Assembly (NCBI GenBank): GCA_902497035.1
Contig: CABVDL010000118.1
Span: 1-6,729 of the forward strand
Direction of reading: 5' to 3'
DNA from: an uncultured Prevotella sp.
GTDB lineage: Bacteria; Bacteroidota; Bacteroidia; Bacteroidales; Bacteroidaceae
Length of the DNA stretch: 6,729 bases
The translations under genes were made by a program, and so were the position numbers. The notes beneath the pieces were generated by a model. That model had not been told where the DNA came from and did not search any database. It saw only the letters and a program-made list of their open reading frames with translations. Below are positions 1 to 6,533 of this stretch, in pieces. The stretch's first letter is position 1. Every line of letters begins with the position of its first letter.

Positions 1-55
1 GCCATTCCCCCGAAATTTAAACTGCCCGAAATAGCCATTCCCCCGAAATTTAAAC
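1..55. repeat. Truncated 33-base-period direct repeat with a 22-base identical core
   Basis: Bases 1-22 and 34-55 are identical. Each begins GCCATTCCCCC and ends AATTTAAAC, and an 11-base spacer TGCCCGAAATA separates them, giving a 33-base period. The shorter word CCCGAAAT occurs three times, at 9-16, 25-32 and 42-49, so it recurs every 16-17 bases. The window begins exactly at a repeat unit, so the array may continue to the left. Because 33 is divisible by 3, the minus strand could read it as an 11-residue peptide repeat, but no start or gene context supports that. Repeated short words at an edge resemble the multiple terminal repeats of some insertion sequences such as the IS21 family, which is only a guess. 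No transposase is present in the window. Confidence 0.85.
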
Positions 56-70
56 GGACTGAGGGTAGCA

Positions 71-248
71 AAAGTTTTTGGAATTCTGTACCAGCGCTCT
101 AAACTTCCTGCAAATGCGTCCCCGTTGTCCCGGAGAGAAACCACCGCAGCCGGGGCGGCGTGCCTGCGTGCCGGGATGGAGAATGAAGCCGCGTTTGGCC
201 CGCAACCATGCAAAATATTGCATGGAATAAAAGAATAAATCGCGGCCG
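71..248. other. Intergenic stretch without a convincing gene
   Basis: This stretch lies between the left-end repeat and the aquaporin promoter. It has a GC-rich patch (about 116-180) containing the short direct repeat GCGTGCC (159-165 and 167-173), then turns A/T-rich from about 205. No RNA gene is recognised. The minus-strand open frame across it (50-289) would need a TTG start or an ATG inside the palindrome, and it resembles no family I know. Apart from the palindrome at 206-225, listed separately, I see no further signal. Confidence 0.6.
206..225. promoter_or_regulatory. Perfect 20-base palindrome upstream of the aqpZ promoter
   Basis: CCATGCAA (206-213) and TTGCATGG (218-225) are perfect reverse complements around the 4-base loop AATA. 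The site is centred about 60 bases upstream of the TAnnTTTG element of the aquaporin promoter. That position and symmetry fit an operator for a dimeric regulator acting on aqpZ, though the partner is unknown. As RNA it would form an 8-bp hairpin, but it is probably upstream of the transcript start. It is not followed by a T tract, so it is a poor terminator for plus-strand transcription coming from the left. Confidence 0.5.
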
Positions 249-282
249 GTTGCGTTTATCTCACAGAAAAGTGCTATATTTG
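249..282 (+). promoter_or_regulatory. Bacteroidota-type promoter for aqpZ
   Basis: TATATTTG at 275-282 matches the TAnnTTTG -7 element of the Bacteroidota primary sigma factor exactly. The -33 element is weaker: GTTG at 249-252 lies 22 bases upstream, slightly longer than the usual 19-21. Transcription would begin near 286-290, leaving a leader of about 44 bases before the ATG at 332. Confidence 0.65.
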
Positions 283-331
283 CGGACAATTAGTATCAAG
301 CTATTTCATAAACCATATAAAAGCGTTGACT

Positions 332-1033
332 ATGAAAAAAGAGTATTTGGCAGAGATGGTGGGCACGATGGTGCTCGTTCTTATGGGTTGTGGTGCAGCC
401 GTGTCCCTTGGCTGTGACCCGGTGCACAACCAGGCGGCTGTGGTCGGCACGGCCCTGGCCTTCGGACTCTCCGTGGTGGCCATGGCCTACACCATTGGCG
501 GTATCTCGGGCTGCCACATCAATCCGGCCATCACCTTGGGCGTGTGGCTCAGCGGCCGCATGAAGGGCAAGGATGCCGCGATGTACATGATTTATCAGGT
601 GGTCGGCGGCATAGTCGGCGCGGCCATCCTCTACGCCATCACCACTTCTGCGGGCCTGCAGGGCACGGGAGCCAATGACCTGCAGGCGGTCAACGATGCC
701 GGCGTCACCGTCACTGCGTTGGGCGGCCTGTTGGCAGAGATGTTCTTCACCTGCGTCTTCGTGCTTGTCGTGCTTGGAGCCACGGCCAAGACCAACGGGG
801 CTACCAACAACTTTGCAGGCCTGGCCATCGGCCTCTCGCTGGTGCTGGTCCATCTGGTCTGCATCCGTTACACCGGCACGTCGGTCAACCCGGCTCGGTC
901 CATTGGCCCGGCCCTCTTCCAGGGAGGCACTGCGCTGACCAACCTTTGGATTTTCATTGTCGGCCCGTTTGTCGGTGGCGCACTGGCAGCTGGCGTGTGG
1001 AAGATTATAGAACCCGCCGAAAAGAAAAAATAA
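332..1033 (+). CDS. aqpZ: Aquaporin Z-type water channel (MIP family)
   Basis: This 233-residue inner-membrane channel belongs to the major intrinsic protein family; E. coli AqpZ has 231 residues. Both pore motifs are present: N64-P65-A66 within SGCHINPAITLG, and N186-P187-A188 within GTSVNPARS. The four residues of the water-selective filter are all present: F44, H174, T183 and R189, the last three with the same numbers as in AqpZ as I recall it. This favours passive water flow over glycerol. Six membrane segments lie near residues 5-24, 35-55, 84-105, 128-149, 158-179 and 202-226, with two half-helices at the NPA motifs. The tail ends in lysines. I chose the ATG at 332 over a TTG six bases upstream because an MKKEYLAEMVGT beginning matches the family. 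The gene has its own promoter. Arginine at 179, just before the second pore loop, replaces the proline found in E. coli AqpZ. The family call is firm; a role in osmotic adjustment is inferred. Confidence 0.96.
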   Translation: MKKEYLAEMVGTMVLVLMGCGAAVSLGCDPVHNQAAVVGTALAFGLSVVAMAYTIGGISGCHINPAITLGVWLSGRMKGKDAAMYMIYQVVGGIVGAAILYAITTSAGLQGTGANDLQAVNDAGVTVTALGGLLAEMFFTCVFVLVVLGATAKTNGATNNFAGLAIGLSLVLVHLVCIRYTGTSVNPARSIGPALFQGGTALTNLWIFIVGPFVGGALAAGVWKIIEPAEKKK

Positions 1034-1060
1034 TTGTATTAAAATAAATATAGATTCTAC

Positions 1061-1100
1061 AGAGGCAGGAGCCTGGCGTGACGCCGCGCGTCCTGTCTCT
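1061..1100 (+). promoter_or_regulatory. Long stem-loop immediately before the symporter gene
   Basis: AGAGGCAGGA (1061-1070) pairs with TCCTGTCTCT (1091-1100) over ten positions, nine Watson-Crick and one G-U (G1065 with T1096). Inside it, GGCG (1075-1078) pairs with CGCC (1082-1085) around a TGA loop, with a few more possible pairs between. The stem ends 8 bases before the ATG at 1109 and starts 27 bases after the aqpZ stop codon. Only TT follows before the sequence turns mixed, so it is a weak intrinsic terminator at best. It could attenuate read-through from aqpZ, stabilise the downstream message or limit access to the symporter start. No good TAnnTTTG promoter is seen between the two genes, which favours a shared transcript. 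Confidence 0.65.
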
Positions 1101-1108
1101 TTACTGTT

Positions 1109-2338
1109 ATGAACTCTCGACCCACGCTTACCAACAGGCAGTATGTACTGCCGTTTATCCTCGTCACCTCACTGTTTTTCCTTTGGGGCTTCGCCCGCGC
1201 CATTCTTGATGTGCTGAACAAGCACTTCCAGAATGCGCTCGACATCTCAATGACCCAGTCGGCCCTGATACAGGTAACAACTTATTTGGGCTATTTCATC
1301 ATGGCCATTCCCGCCGGGTGGTTTATCAACCGTCACGGCTACCGCACAGGCGTCATCTTCGGCCTTACGCTTTTCGGCGTGGGTGCATTGCTCTTCATAC
1401 CCGGTGCCGAGGCCGGAACGTTCTACGCCTACTTGGGCGCACTGTTCATCATCGGGTGCGGACTGGTATTCCTTGAGACCTCGGCCAATCCATACGTCAC
1501 GGAACTCGGCGCAGCGGAAACCGCCACAAGCAGGCTCAATTTCTCGCAGTCGTTCAATGGCCTGGGCTGTCTTTCGGCCACGTTCATTGTTGGTCAGTTC
1601 TTCTTCAGCGGCCCGAAGTCGGAGAGCGGAGGCAAGATAGTCGTGCCTTATGCCATTCTCGGCATTCTGGTATTGCTCATTGCCGTGGTGTTCTCTCGGG
1701 TCAATCTGCCCGAAATCAAACACCGCGAGACAGAGGAAGACCGTGAGAAAGGCACGCGCATCTCGAAGCTTTTCCATCACCATACGATGTTTGTCTTCGG
1801 CCTTTTCGCACTGTTGGCTTATGAGATTGCTGAGATTTCCATCAACAGCTATTTCATCAACTTTGTCACCGCAAAGGGATGGATGTCTGACAATACGGCG
1901 TCGGTCGTGCTGACGCTCGCACTGGCTTTCTTCATGTTGGGACGTTTCGGTGGCAGCTGGATCATGCGATGGGTGAAGGCCGAGCACATGCTTATGGGCT
2001 GCGCCGTGGGCAGTCTGATTAGCATCGGGCTCGTGCTTTGCAACTGGGGCAGGCTGTCGATGATTGGCCTCGTGGCCAACTACGTCTTTGAGGCCATCAT
2101 GTTCCCCACCATCTTCTCACTCGCCCTGCGCGGCCTTGGCAGCCTGACGAAGTCGGCCTCCTCACTGCTGATGATGACCCCTATAGGCGGATGCGGCTTC
2201 CTGTTGATGACAATCATTGCCGACTCTACGGGCAAGATGAGCCTGCCATTCGTCATTCCGTTCCTTTGCTATTTCATCATTCTGCTCTTCGCCTCAGAGC
2301 TTACCCGCAAGAACAATGGCCCGGTGCTTACGCTTTAG
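1109..2338 (+). CDS. Sugar:H+ symporter of the major facilitator superfamily, FucP/GluP type
   Basis: This 409-residue polytopic inner-membrane protein belongs to the fucose-galactose-glucose:H+ symporter family. Sequence signs are FFLWGFARAILDVLNKHFQ at residues 23-41, LETSANPYVT at 122-131, RLNFSQSFN at 142-150, GRFGGS at 278-283 and FEAIMFPTIFSLALRG at 327-342. D34 and E123 align with the two acidic residues (D46 and E135) implicated in proton-coupled transport in E. coli FucP. A charged cytoplasmic loop (about 201-221) separates the two six-helix halves. Substrate is not settled: Bacteroidota members are called fucose, glucose/galactose or simply sugar transporters, so I give no symbol. 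The ATG at 1109 is the only start that fits: an in-frame stop lies at 1079-1081, with no start codon between. A long hairpin precedes the gene, and its last 23 bases overlap the beta-barrel gene in another frame, suggesting coupled translation. Confidence 0.94.
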   Translation: MNSRPTLTNRQYVLPFILVTSLFFLWGFARAILDVLNKHFQNALDISMTQSALIQVTTYLGYFIMAIPAGWFINRHGYRTGVIFGLTLFGVGALLFIPGAEAGTFYAYLGALFIIGCGLVFLETSANPYVTELGAAETATSRLNFSQSFNGLGCLSATFIVGQFFFSGPKSESGGKIVVPYAILGILVLLIAVVFSRVNLPEIKHRETEEDREKGTRISKLFHHHTMFVFGLFALLAYEIAEISINSYFINFVTAKGWMSDNTASVVLTLALAFFMLGRFGGSWIMRWVKAEHMLMGCAVGSLISIGLVLCNWGRLSMIGLVANYVFEAIMFPTIFSLALRGLGSLTKSASSLLMMTPIGGCGFLLMTIIADSTGKMSLPFVIPFLCYFIILLFASELTRKNNGPVLTL

Positions 2339-5246
2339 ACTGCTGTTGCTGACCATCTTCCTGCTGTCCTGCGCCTGCGCTCAGGCCCGTCACCTCACCG
2401 GCCGCGTCGTCGATGACGAGACGGGAGAGTCGTTGCCGGGCGTCACGGTGGAGCTGTTGTCGCCAAAGGACAGCAGCGTCATTCGGGCCACGGTGACGGC
2501 AGAGAAGCTCTTTTTCGGGCAAAAGGAACAGCTCTATGATATCGACGTGGACAACCACACCACCTACCTGCTCCGCTTTTCGATGGTAGGCTATGCCACG
2601 CAATATAAGAAAGTAGAGGTGAGGATGGCCGAGCGCATGAATGTGCAGTGGATGTCGGAAGTGCGTCTCAAGGCCGACAGCAAGCTGCTCTCCGAGGTCG
2701 TTGTCAAGGCGACAAAGATTAAGATGGTGCTGCATGGCGACACCATGGTTTATAATGCCGATGCCTTCAGCCTTAGCGAGGGCTCCATGCTCGACGCCCT
2801 CATCCGTCAGATGCCGGGAACCACTATCGACAATGGCGTCATCAAAGTCAATGGCCGAGTAGTCAGCTCGCTCTTGGTTGACGGCCGCGACTTCTTCAAC
2901 GGAGACGCCAAGGCGGCTCTAAAAAACCTGCCCGCCTATACGGTCGATAAGGTGCGTGTCTATGACAAGGGCGGCAAGAGCAGCAGGCTGATGGGCCGCA
3001 ATATGGGCGACAAGGCCCTCGTGCTCGATGTGGGACTGAAGAAAGACTACCAGCGCGGCCTGCTCGGCAACACCGAGTGGGGCCTCGGCTCGCAGCGGCG
3101 CTACAGCGGCAAAGCCTTTGCTTTGGGCTATAGCAAACACTCGAGGCTCACGCTCACGGGCGTGATGAACAATGTCAACGACGGCGGCGTGCCGGGCGAG
3201 GACGGCTCTGCCAGCTCCATGCCCGATGCCGGAGGCGGACTCAGCAGCATGCGGCAGATAGGCCTGGGATACCGCATCGAGGGCAACAATGAGGATACTT
3301 ATCTCTCCACCGACAACGATTATTCCTTTACCGACGGCGACATGCAGAACCGCTCCAACAGCCAGACGTTTCTCACCGGCGGCGACTACTACAGCCTGAC
3401 CCGCAGCAGCAACCGCTCCCGCTCGCGCAGCTGGAGCAGCAATGAGAGCTTCGGCATGCGAAAGGGCCGCCATATGCTCGGCGGCAACCTGTCGCTCAGC
3501 CACTCCTCGGGCGATGCCAATGGCAGCAGCCTCTCAGGAAGATTCAACGCCAAGCCGGCCGACAACGCGCTTGACAGCCTCTTCACGGCGGAGGCCGCAT
3601 GGCTGAGAACCGTCGTCAACAGGCAGCGCGCCGAGAGGCAGAGCCACAGCCAGAGCTCCTCCTACAGCGTCGGCTTCAACGACCGCCTGCGCGTGGGCAA
3701 CGACAAGTGGAACGATATGGCCAGCATGGCGGCCAGCGCAAGCTACAGCCGCAGCACTGCAACCGCTTTCTCAACCAACAGCATCGACTATCTTGACGGC
3801 ACTACCGCCCCCGACAACCGCTATCAATACACGCCCAACAACAGCCATAGGTATGAGATAGACTTCAACGCTGACTACAGCAAGCTGCTCAATGCCGACA
3901 GCGATAAGGTGAACACCATCTATCTGAGGCCGTCATACCGTCTCAACAAACAATACAGTTCGGAGGACAACTCACTCTATCGCCTCGACCGTCTCGATGA
4001 CTACACGGAGGAAACCTACGCCATCGGCATGCTCCCCTCCACTAAGGAGGCCCTGATGGCGACGCTCGACGGGGCCAACAGCTACTGGAGCAACAGTCAC
4101 AGACTGTCCAACTTCGGCAGCCTGCTCTTCAACTACTCCCACGACAATGAGCATCATGGCCCTAAGATTAGCCTCATGCTCAACCTGCCGGTGGAGTGGC
4201 GCTATGAGTCGCTCGGCTATTTCCGGCAAAAGAAATACGAGAAAAGGCGCAACAGCGTCTTCTTCCAGCCGAGCCTCTCGGCGCAGGTCTCCCAGACCGA
4301 CTCTATTAGTATGAACTCGCTGAGCTTCTCTTATTCCACGTCGCAAAGCCAGCCCGACCTTGCGTCGCAACTCGATATACGCGACGACAGCAACCCGCTG
4401 ACGGTGACGCTTGGCAATCCTGGCCTGAAGAAGTCGAGGACACACGCGCTCGGCCTCAACCTTTCGCTGCTCAACATACCCCGGCAGCGTTTCGTCAACG
4501 CAAGCCTCAGCTGCAACGTTACGCAGGACGCCATTGCCACGGCCACGCTTTACGACAAGCAGACCGGACGCACCACCACGCAGCAACAAAACATTAACGG
4601 CAACTGGAATATGTCGGCTGGCATTATGTATGGCCGCCCCCTCGACAAAAATCAGCACTTCTTGCTCAATGAGAGCCTCAACGGCAGCTATGCCCGCAGC
4701 GTCGACCTGACGACCGTGGAGGGTTCGACGGCGGAACGCAGTAAGGTGGGCAACTGGAACCTAACCAACCGGTTTCGGCTCGTCTTCCAGCTTGGCGACC
4801 GCATGCGCCTCAACCTCACCTCCAACGTTGCCTATCAGCGGGCAACAAGCCCCCGGCCGGGCTTTCAGCTGGTGTCGGCATGGAACTACAACTTCGGAGC
4901 CTCCGGCTTCGTCACATTGCCGCTCGGCCTTGAGCTCTCCACCGACATGGTCAACTATAACCGCAGCGGATACAACGACGAGCAGATGAACAAGAGCGAG
5001 TGGATATGGAACGCGCGCCTCACCAAATACCTGCTCGGCAAGCGGCTGGCCCTGGCCATCGACGGCTTCGACATCCTCGGACAGCTCAACAGCACCACGC
5101 TCACGCTCAACAGCCAGGGACGTACCGAGGCCTGGGCCAACTCCATACCGCGCTACCTCATGCTGCGATGCTCATACAAGTTCACCGCAGGAGCCAAACG
5201 CAGGCAGCGCAACCCCTATTATGATGCGGGCGAACTGGAGGAATGA
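2316..5246 (+). CDS. Outer-membrane beta-barrel protein with regulatory-like and plug domains, TonB-dependent-receptor type
   Basis: This 976-residue protein has, in order: a signal peptide (about 1-24, hydrophobic core 9-18); a carboxypeptidase-regulatory-like fold (about 27-118) starting LTGRVVDDETGESLPGVTVEL; a TonB-box-like segment LSEVVV at 125-130; a plug-like region (about 135-235) with the characteristic LLVDGRDFFNGDAKAALKNLP at 186-206; and a long Ser/Asn-rich barrel with alternating strands. The last strand, YLMLRCSYKF, ends near F956, followed by a 20-residue charged tail. This arrangement fits the Bacteroidota outer-membrane beta-barrel family (PF14905-like) more than a canonical SusC, and no SusD partner is next to it. 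An Arg/Ser run (363-375) probably lies in a loop. Start choice: the ATG at 2316, inside the end of the symporter gene, is the only one that yields a signal peptide. C19 follows LLS, so a lipoprotein signal cannot be excluded. The role is probably uptake or binding of a ligand at the outer membrane; the ligand is unknown. Confidence 0.9.
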   Translation: MARCLRFRLLLLTIFLLSCACAQARHLTGRVVDDETGESLPGVTVELLSPKDSSVIRATVTAEKLFFGQKEQLYDIDVDNHTTYLLRFSMVGYATQYKKVEVRMAERMNVQWMSEVRLKADSKLLSEVVVKATKIKMVLHGDTMVYNADAFSLSEGSMLDALIRQMPGTTIDNGVIKVNGRVVSSLLVDGRDFFNGDAKAALKNLPAYTVDKVRVYDKGGKSSRLMGRNMGDKALVLDVGLKKDYQRGLLGNTEWGLGSQRRYSGKAFALGYSKHSRLTLTGVMNNVNDGGVPGEDGSASSMPDAGGGLSSMRQIGLGYRIEGNNEDTYLSTDNDYSFTDGDMQNRSNSQTFLTGGDYYSLTRSSNRSRSRSWSSNESFGMRKGRHMLGGNLSLSHSSGDANGSSLSGRFNAKPADNALDSLFTAEAAWLRTVVNRQRAERQSHSQSSSYSVGFNDRLRVGNDKWNDMASMAASASYSRSTATAFSTNSIDYLDGTTAPDNRYQYTPNNSHRYEIDFNADYSKLLNADSDKVNTIYLRPSYRLNKQYSSEDNSLYRLDRLDDYTEETYAIGMLPSTKEALMATLDGANSYWSNSHRLSNFGSLLFNYSHDNEHHGPKISLMLNLPVEWRYESLGYFRQKKYEKRRNSVFFQPSLSAQVSQTDSISMNSLSFSYSTSQSQPDLASQLDIRDDSNPLTVTLGNPGLKKSRTHALGLNLSLLNIPRQRFVNASLSCNVTQDAIATATLYDKQTGRTTTQQQNINGNWNMSAGIMYGRPLDKNQHFLLNESLNGSYARSVDLTTVEGSTAERSKVGNWNLTNRFRLVFQLGDRMRLNLTSNVAYQRATSPRPGFQLVSAWNYNFGASGFVTLPLGLELSTDMVNYNRSGYNDEQMNKSEWIWNARLTKYLLGKRLALAIDGFDILGQLNSTTLTLNSQGRTEAWANSIPRYLMLRCSYKFTAGAKRRQRNPYYDAGELEE

Positions 5247-5295
5247 AGTGCGATTGCCAAACCGACGTGCCAATTTCATGTGTAGGTGAGGAGGA

Positions 5296-5326
5296 TTGCT
5301 TCGAATTATTAGATTTTTTATATTTA
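5296..5326 (+). promoter_or_regulatory. Possible second, upstream promoter for the aldolase gene
   Basis: TATATTTA at 5319-5326 matches TAnnTTTG except for the last base, and TTG at 5296-5298 lies 20 bases upstream. It would place a transcript start about 55 bases before that of the stronger promoter at 5352-5382. A short A/T-rich match like this can occur by chance in this intergenic region, so the call is tentative. Confidence 0.35.
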
Positions 5327-5351
5327 CGAAACAATAAACAACGTGCTTTTC

Positions 5352-5382
5352 TTTGCAAACACAGAATTTAGTGTTAAATTTG
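5352..5382 (+). promoter_or_regulatory. Near-perfect Bacteroidota promoter for fba
   Basis: TTTG at 5352-5355 and TAAATTTG at 5375-5382 match both elements of the Bacteroidota consensus (TTTG, 19 bases, TAnnTTTG) with the preferred 19-base spacing. Transcription would begin around 5386-5390, giving a leader of roughly 40 bases. It makes the aldolase a transcription unit separate from the upstream receptor gene, although I see no clear terminator between them. Confidence 0.85.
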
Positions 5383-5390
5383 CACGTGAA

Positions 5391-5409
5391 AGATAATAGG
5401 ACATTATCT
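5391..5409 (+). promoter_or_regulatory. 7-bp dyad in the fba leader at the predicted transcript start
   Basis: AGATAAT (5391-5397) and ATTATCT (5403-5409) are perfect reverse complements around the 5-base loop AGGAC. The dyad begins within a few bases of the predicted transcript start and ends 17 bases before the ATG. It could be a 5'-end hairpin that protects a highly expressed message, or a DNA operator overlapping the start site. The AGGA in the loop is too far from the ATG to act as a ribosome-binding site. Confidence 0.5.
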
Positions 5410-5426
5410 CTAAACATTTAAATAAA

Positions 5427-6437
5427 ATGGTTAACTACAAAGATTTAGGTCTCGTGAATACTCGCGAGATGTTCAAGAGAGCCGTCAATGGCGGCTATGC
5501 CATTCCCGCATTCAACTTCAACAACCTTGAGCAGCTGCAGGCTATCATCACTGCTTCCGCTACCCTGAAGTCTCCTGTCATTCTTCAGGTTTCCAAGGGT
5601 GCACGTGCATACGCCAATCCTATCCTGCTCCGCTACATGGCTCAGGGCGCTGTTGAGTATGCCAAGAGCCTGGGTTGCAACCATCCTGAGATTGCGCTGC
5701 ACCTCGACCACGGCGATACCTTCGAGCTGGTTAAGGACTGCGTTGACCTCGGTTTCTCAAGTGTGATGATCGACGGCAGCAGCAAGCCCTACGAGGAGAA
5801 CATTGAGCTGACCCGCAAGTGCGTTGAGTATGCCCACAAGTACGACGTGACCGTTGAGGCAGAGCTCGGCGTTCTGGCCGGCGTTGAGGATGAGGTTGCC
5901 GCTGAGGAGTCTCACTATACAAAGCCTGAGGAGGTGATTGACTTCAGCAAGCGTTCCGGCTGCGACAGCCTCGCCATCTCTATCGGCACCAGCCACGGCG
6001 CTTACAAGTTCAAGCCCGAGCAGTGCACACGCGACCCGAAGACCGGCCGCCTGATTCCTCCTCCATTGGCTTTCGACGTGCTGCATGAGATTGAGAAGAA
6101 GCTTCCTGGCTTCCCCATCGTGCTGCATGGCTCTTCTTCTGTTCCTCAGAAGTATGTCGATATCATCAACAAGTTCGGCGGCAAGCTGCCTGACGCAGTA
6201 GGCATCCCCGAGGATCAGCTCCGTGAGGCTGCCAAGAGCGCTGTCTGCAAGATCAACATCGACTCAGACTCCCGTCTGGCTTACACTGCCGGTGTCCGTG
6301 AGACGCTCGCCAACCATCCTGACTACTTCGATCCTCGTCAGTATGGCAAGGTGGCCCGCGCTTACATGACAGAGATGTATGAGCACAAGATCACTGACGT
6401 GCTCGGCTCTGACAACAAGCTCGCCAACCTCGACTAA
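5427..6437 (+). CDS. fba: Class II fructose-bisphosphate aldolase
   Basis: This 336-residue cytosolic zinc enzyme reversibly splits fructose 1,6-bisphosphate into glyceraldehyde 3-phosphate and dihydroxyacetone phosphate in glycolysis and gluconeogenesis. The active site appears complete: D94 (catalytic) and H95 (zinc) in LHLDHGD, E146 in VEAELGVLAGVED, H190 (zinc) in IGTSHGAYK, H234 (zinc) in VLHGSSSVP, and N277 and D279 in KINIDSDSRLAYT. The insert between H234 and N277 (DIINKFGGKLPDAVGIP) and the HGSSSVP form resemble the longer class IIB or 'Calvin-cycle' subtype more than E. coli FbaA; that subtype is from memory. An A-rich leader (AAATAAAATGG) with no Shine-Dalgarno precedes the start, as is usual in Bacteroidota. 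Codons lean to GTT, GCT, CTG, CGT and AAG more than in the upstream genes, fitting high expression. The gene has its own promoter and ends at a strong terminator, so it appears monocistronic. Confidence 0.98.
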   Translation: MVNYKDLGLVNTREMFKRAVNGGYAIPAFNFNNLEQLQAIITASATLKSPVILQVSKGARAYANPILLRYMAQGAVEYAKSLGCNHPEIALHLDHGDTFELVKDCVDLGFSSVMIDGSSKPYEENIELTRKCVEYAHKYDVTVEAELGVLAGVEDEVAAEESHYTKPEEVIDFSKRSGCDSLAISIGTSHGAYKFKPEQCTRDPKTGRLIPPPLAFDVLHEIEKKLPGFPIVLHGSSSVPQKYVDIINKFGGKLPDAVGIPEDQLREAAKSAVCKINIDSDSRLAYTAGVRETLANHPDYFDPRQYGKVARAYMTEMYEHKITDVLGSDNKLANLD

Positions 6438-6445
6438 TCCTATCG

Positions 6446-6461
6446 TCCCTTGCATGAGGGA
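6446..6461 (+). other. Small hairpin between the fba stop codon and its terminator
   Basis: TCCCT (6446-6450) pairs with AGGGA (6457-6461) around the loop TGCATG. It shares the 8-base word CCTTGCAT with the terminator stem (6448-6455 and 6487-6494), so the two could fold competitively: TCCCT can also pair with AGGGA at 6500-6504 of the terminator. The stem is short, and no functional role is clear. Confidence 0.35.
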
Positions 6462-6478
6462 AGATGAGTAGAAATAAT

Positions 6479-6514
6479 AAAGCCATCCTTGCATTGCGCA
6501 GGGATGGCTTTTTT
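6479..6514 (+). terminator. Strong intrinsic terminator after fba
   Basis: AAAGCCATCCTTGC (6479-6492) pairs with 6498-6511 over 14 positions, with one T-G wobble, around the loop ATTGC. The 3' arm runs into a T tract (6509-6514). It lies 42 bases after the aldolase stop codon. The A run on the 5' side (6479-6481) makes it partly bidirectional, so it could also stop minus-strand transcription arriving from the right. Confidence 0.93.
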
Positions 6515-6533
6515 GATGCCCGCCAATGGAGGC

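Noticed and set aside
50..289. A 79-residue minus-strand open frame in the left intergenic region.
   Set aside because: It starts with TTG, or with an ATG inside the palindrome, resembles no known family and runs opposite to the aqpZ promoter it covers.
326..331. A TTG start for aqpZ two codons upstream.
   Set aside because: The ATG at 332 gives the usual aquaporin N-terminus, and there is no ribosome-binding signal favouring TTG.
1031..1058. A separate promoter for the symporter gene.
   Set aside because: The best match, TAGATTCT at 1051-1058, lacks the TTTG end of the -7 element and has no -33 element at the right distance.
1247..1987. A long (246-residue) minus-strand open frame inside the symporter gene, with similar ones inside aqpZ (296-853), the receptor gene (2919-3503 and 3972-4658) and fba (5757-6128).
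   Set aside because: They are antisense to clear family members, have low-complexity His/Arg/Ala-rich translations and are expected by chance in GC-rich coding DNA.
2316..5246. A standard SusC nutrient receptor of a polysaccharide utilisation locus.
   Set aside because: There is no SusD, glycoside hydrolase or sensor gene adjacent, and the plug motif fits the PF14905-like barrel family better.
5247..5351. A terminator after the receptor gene, near the T run at 5314-5319.
   Set aside because: No stable stem precedes the T run; only a 4-bp TTCG/CGAA pairing around a long A/T-rich loop is possible.
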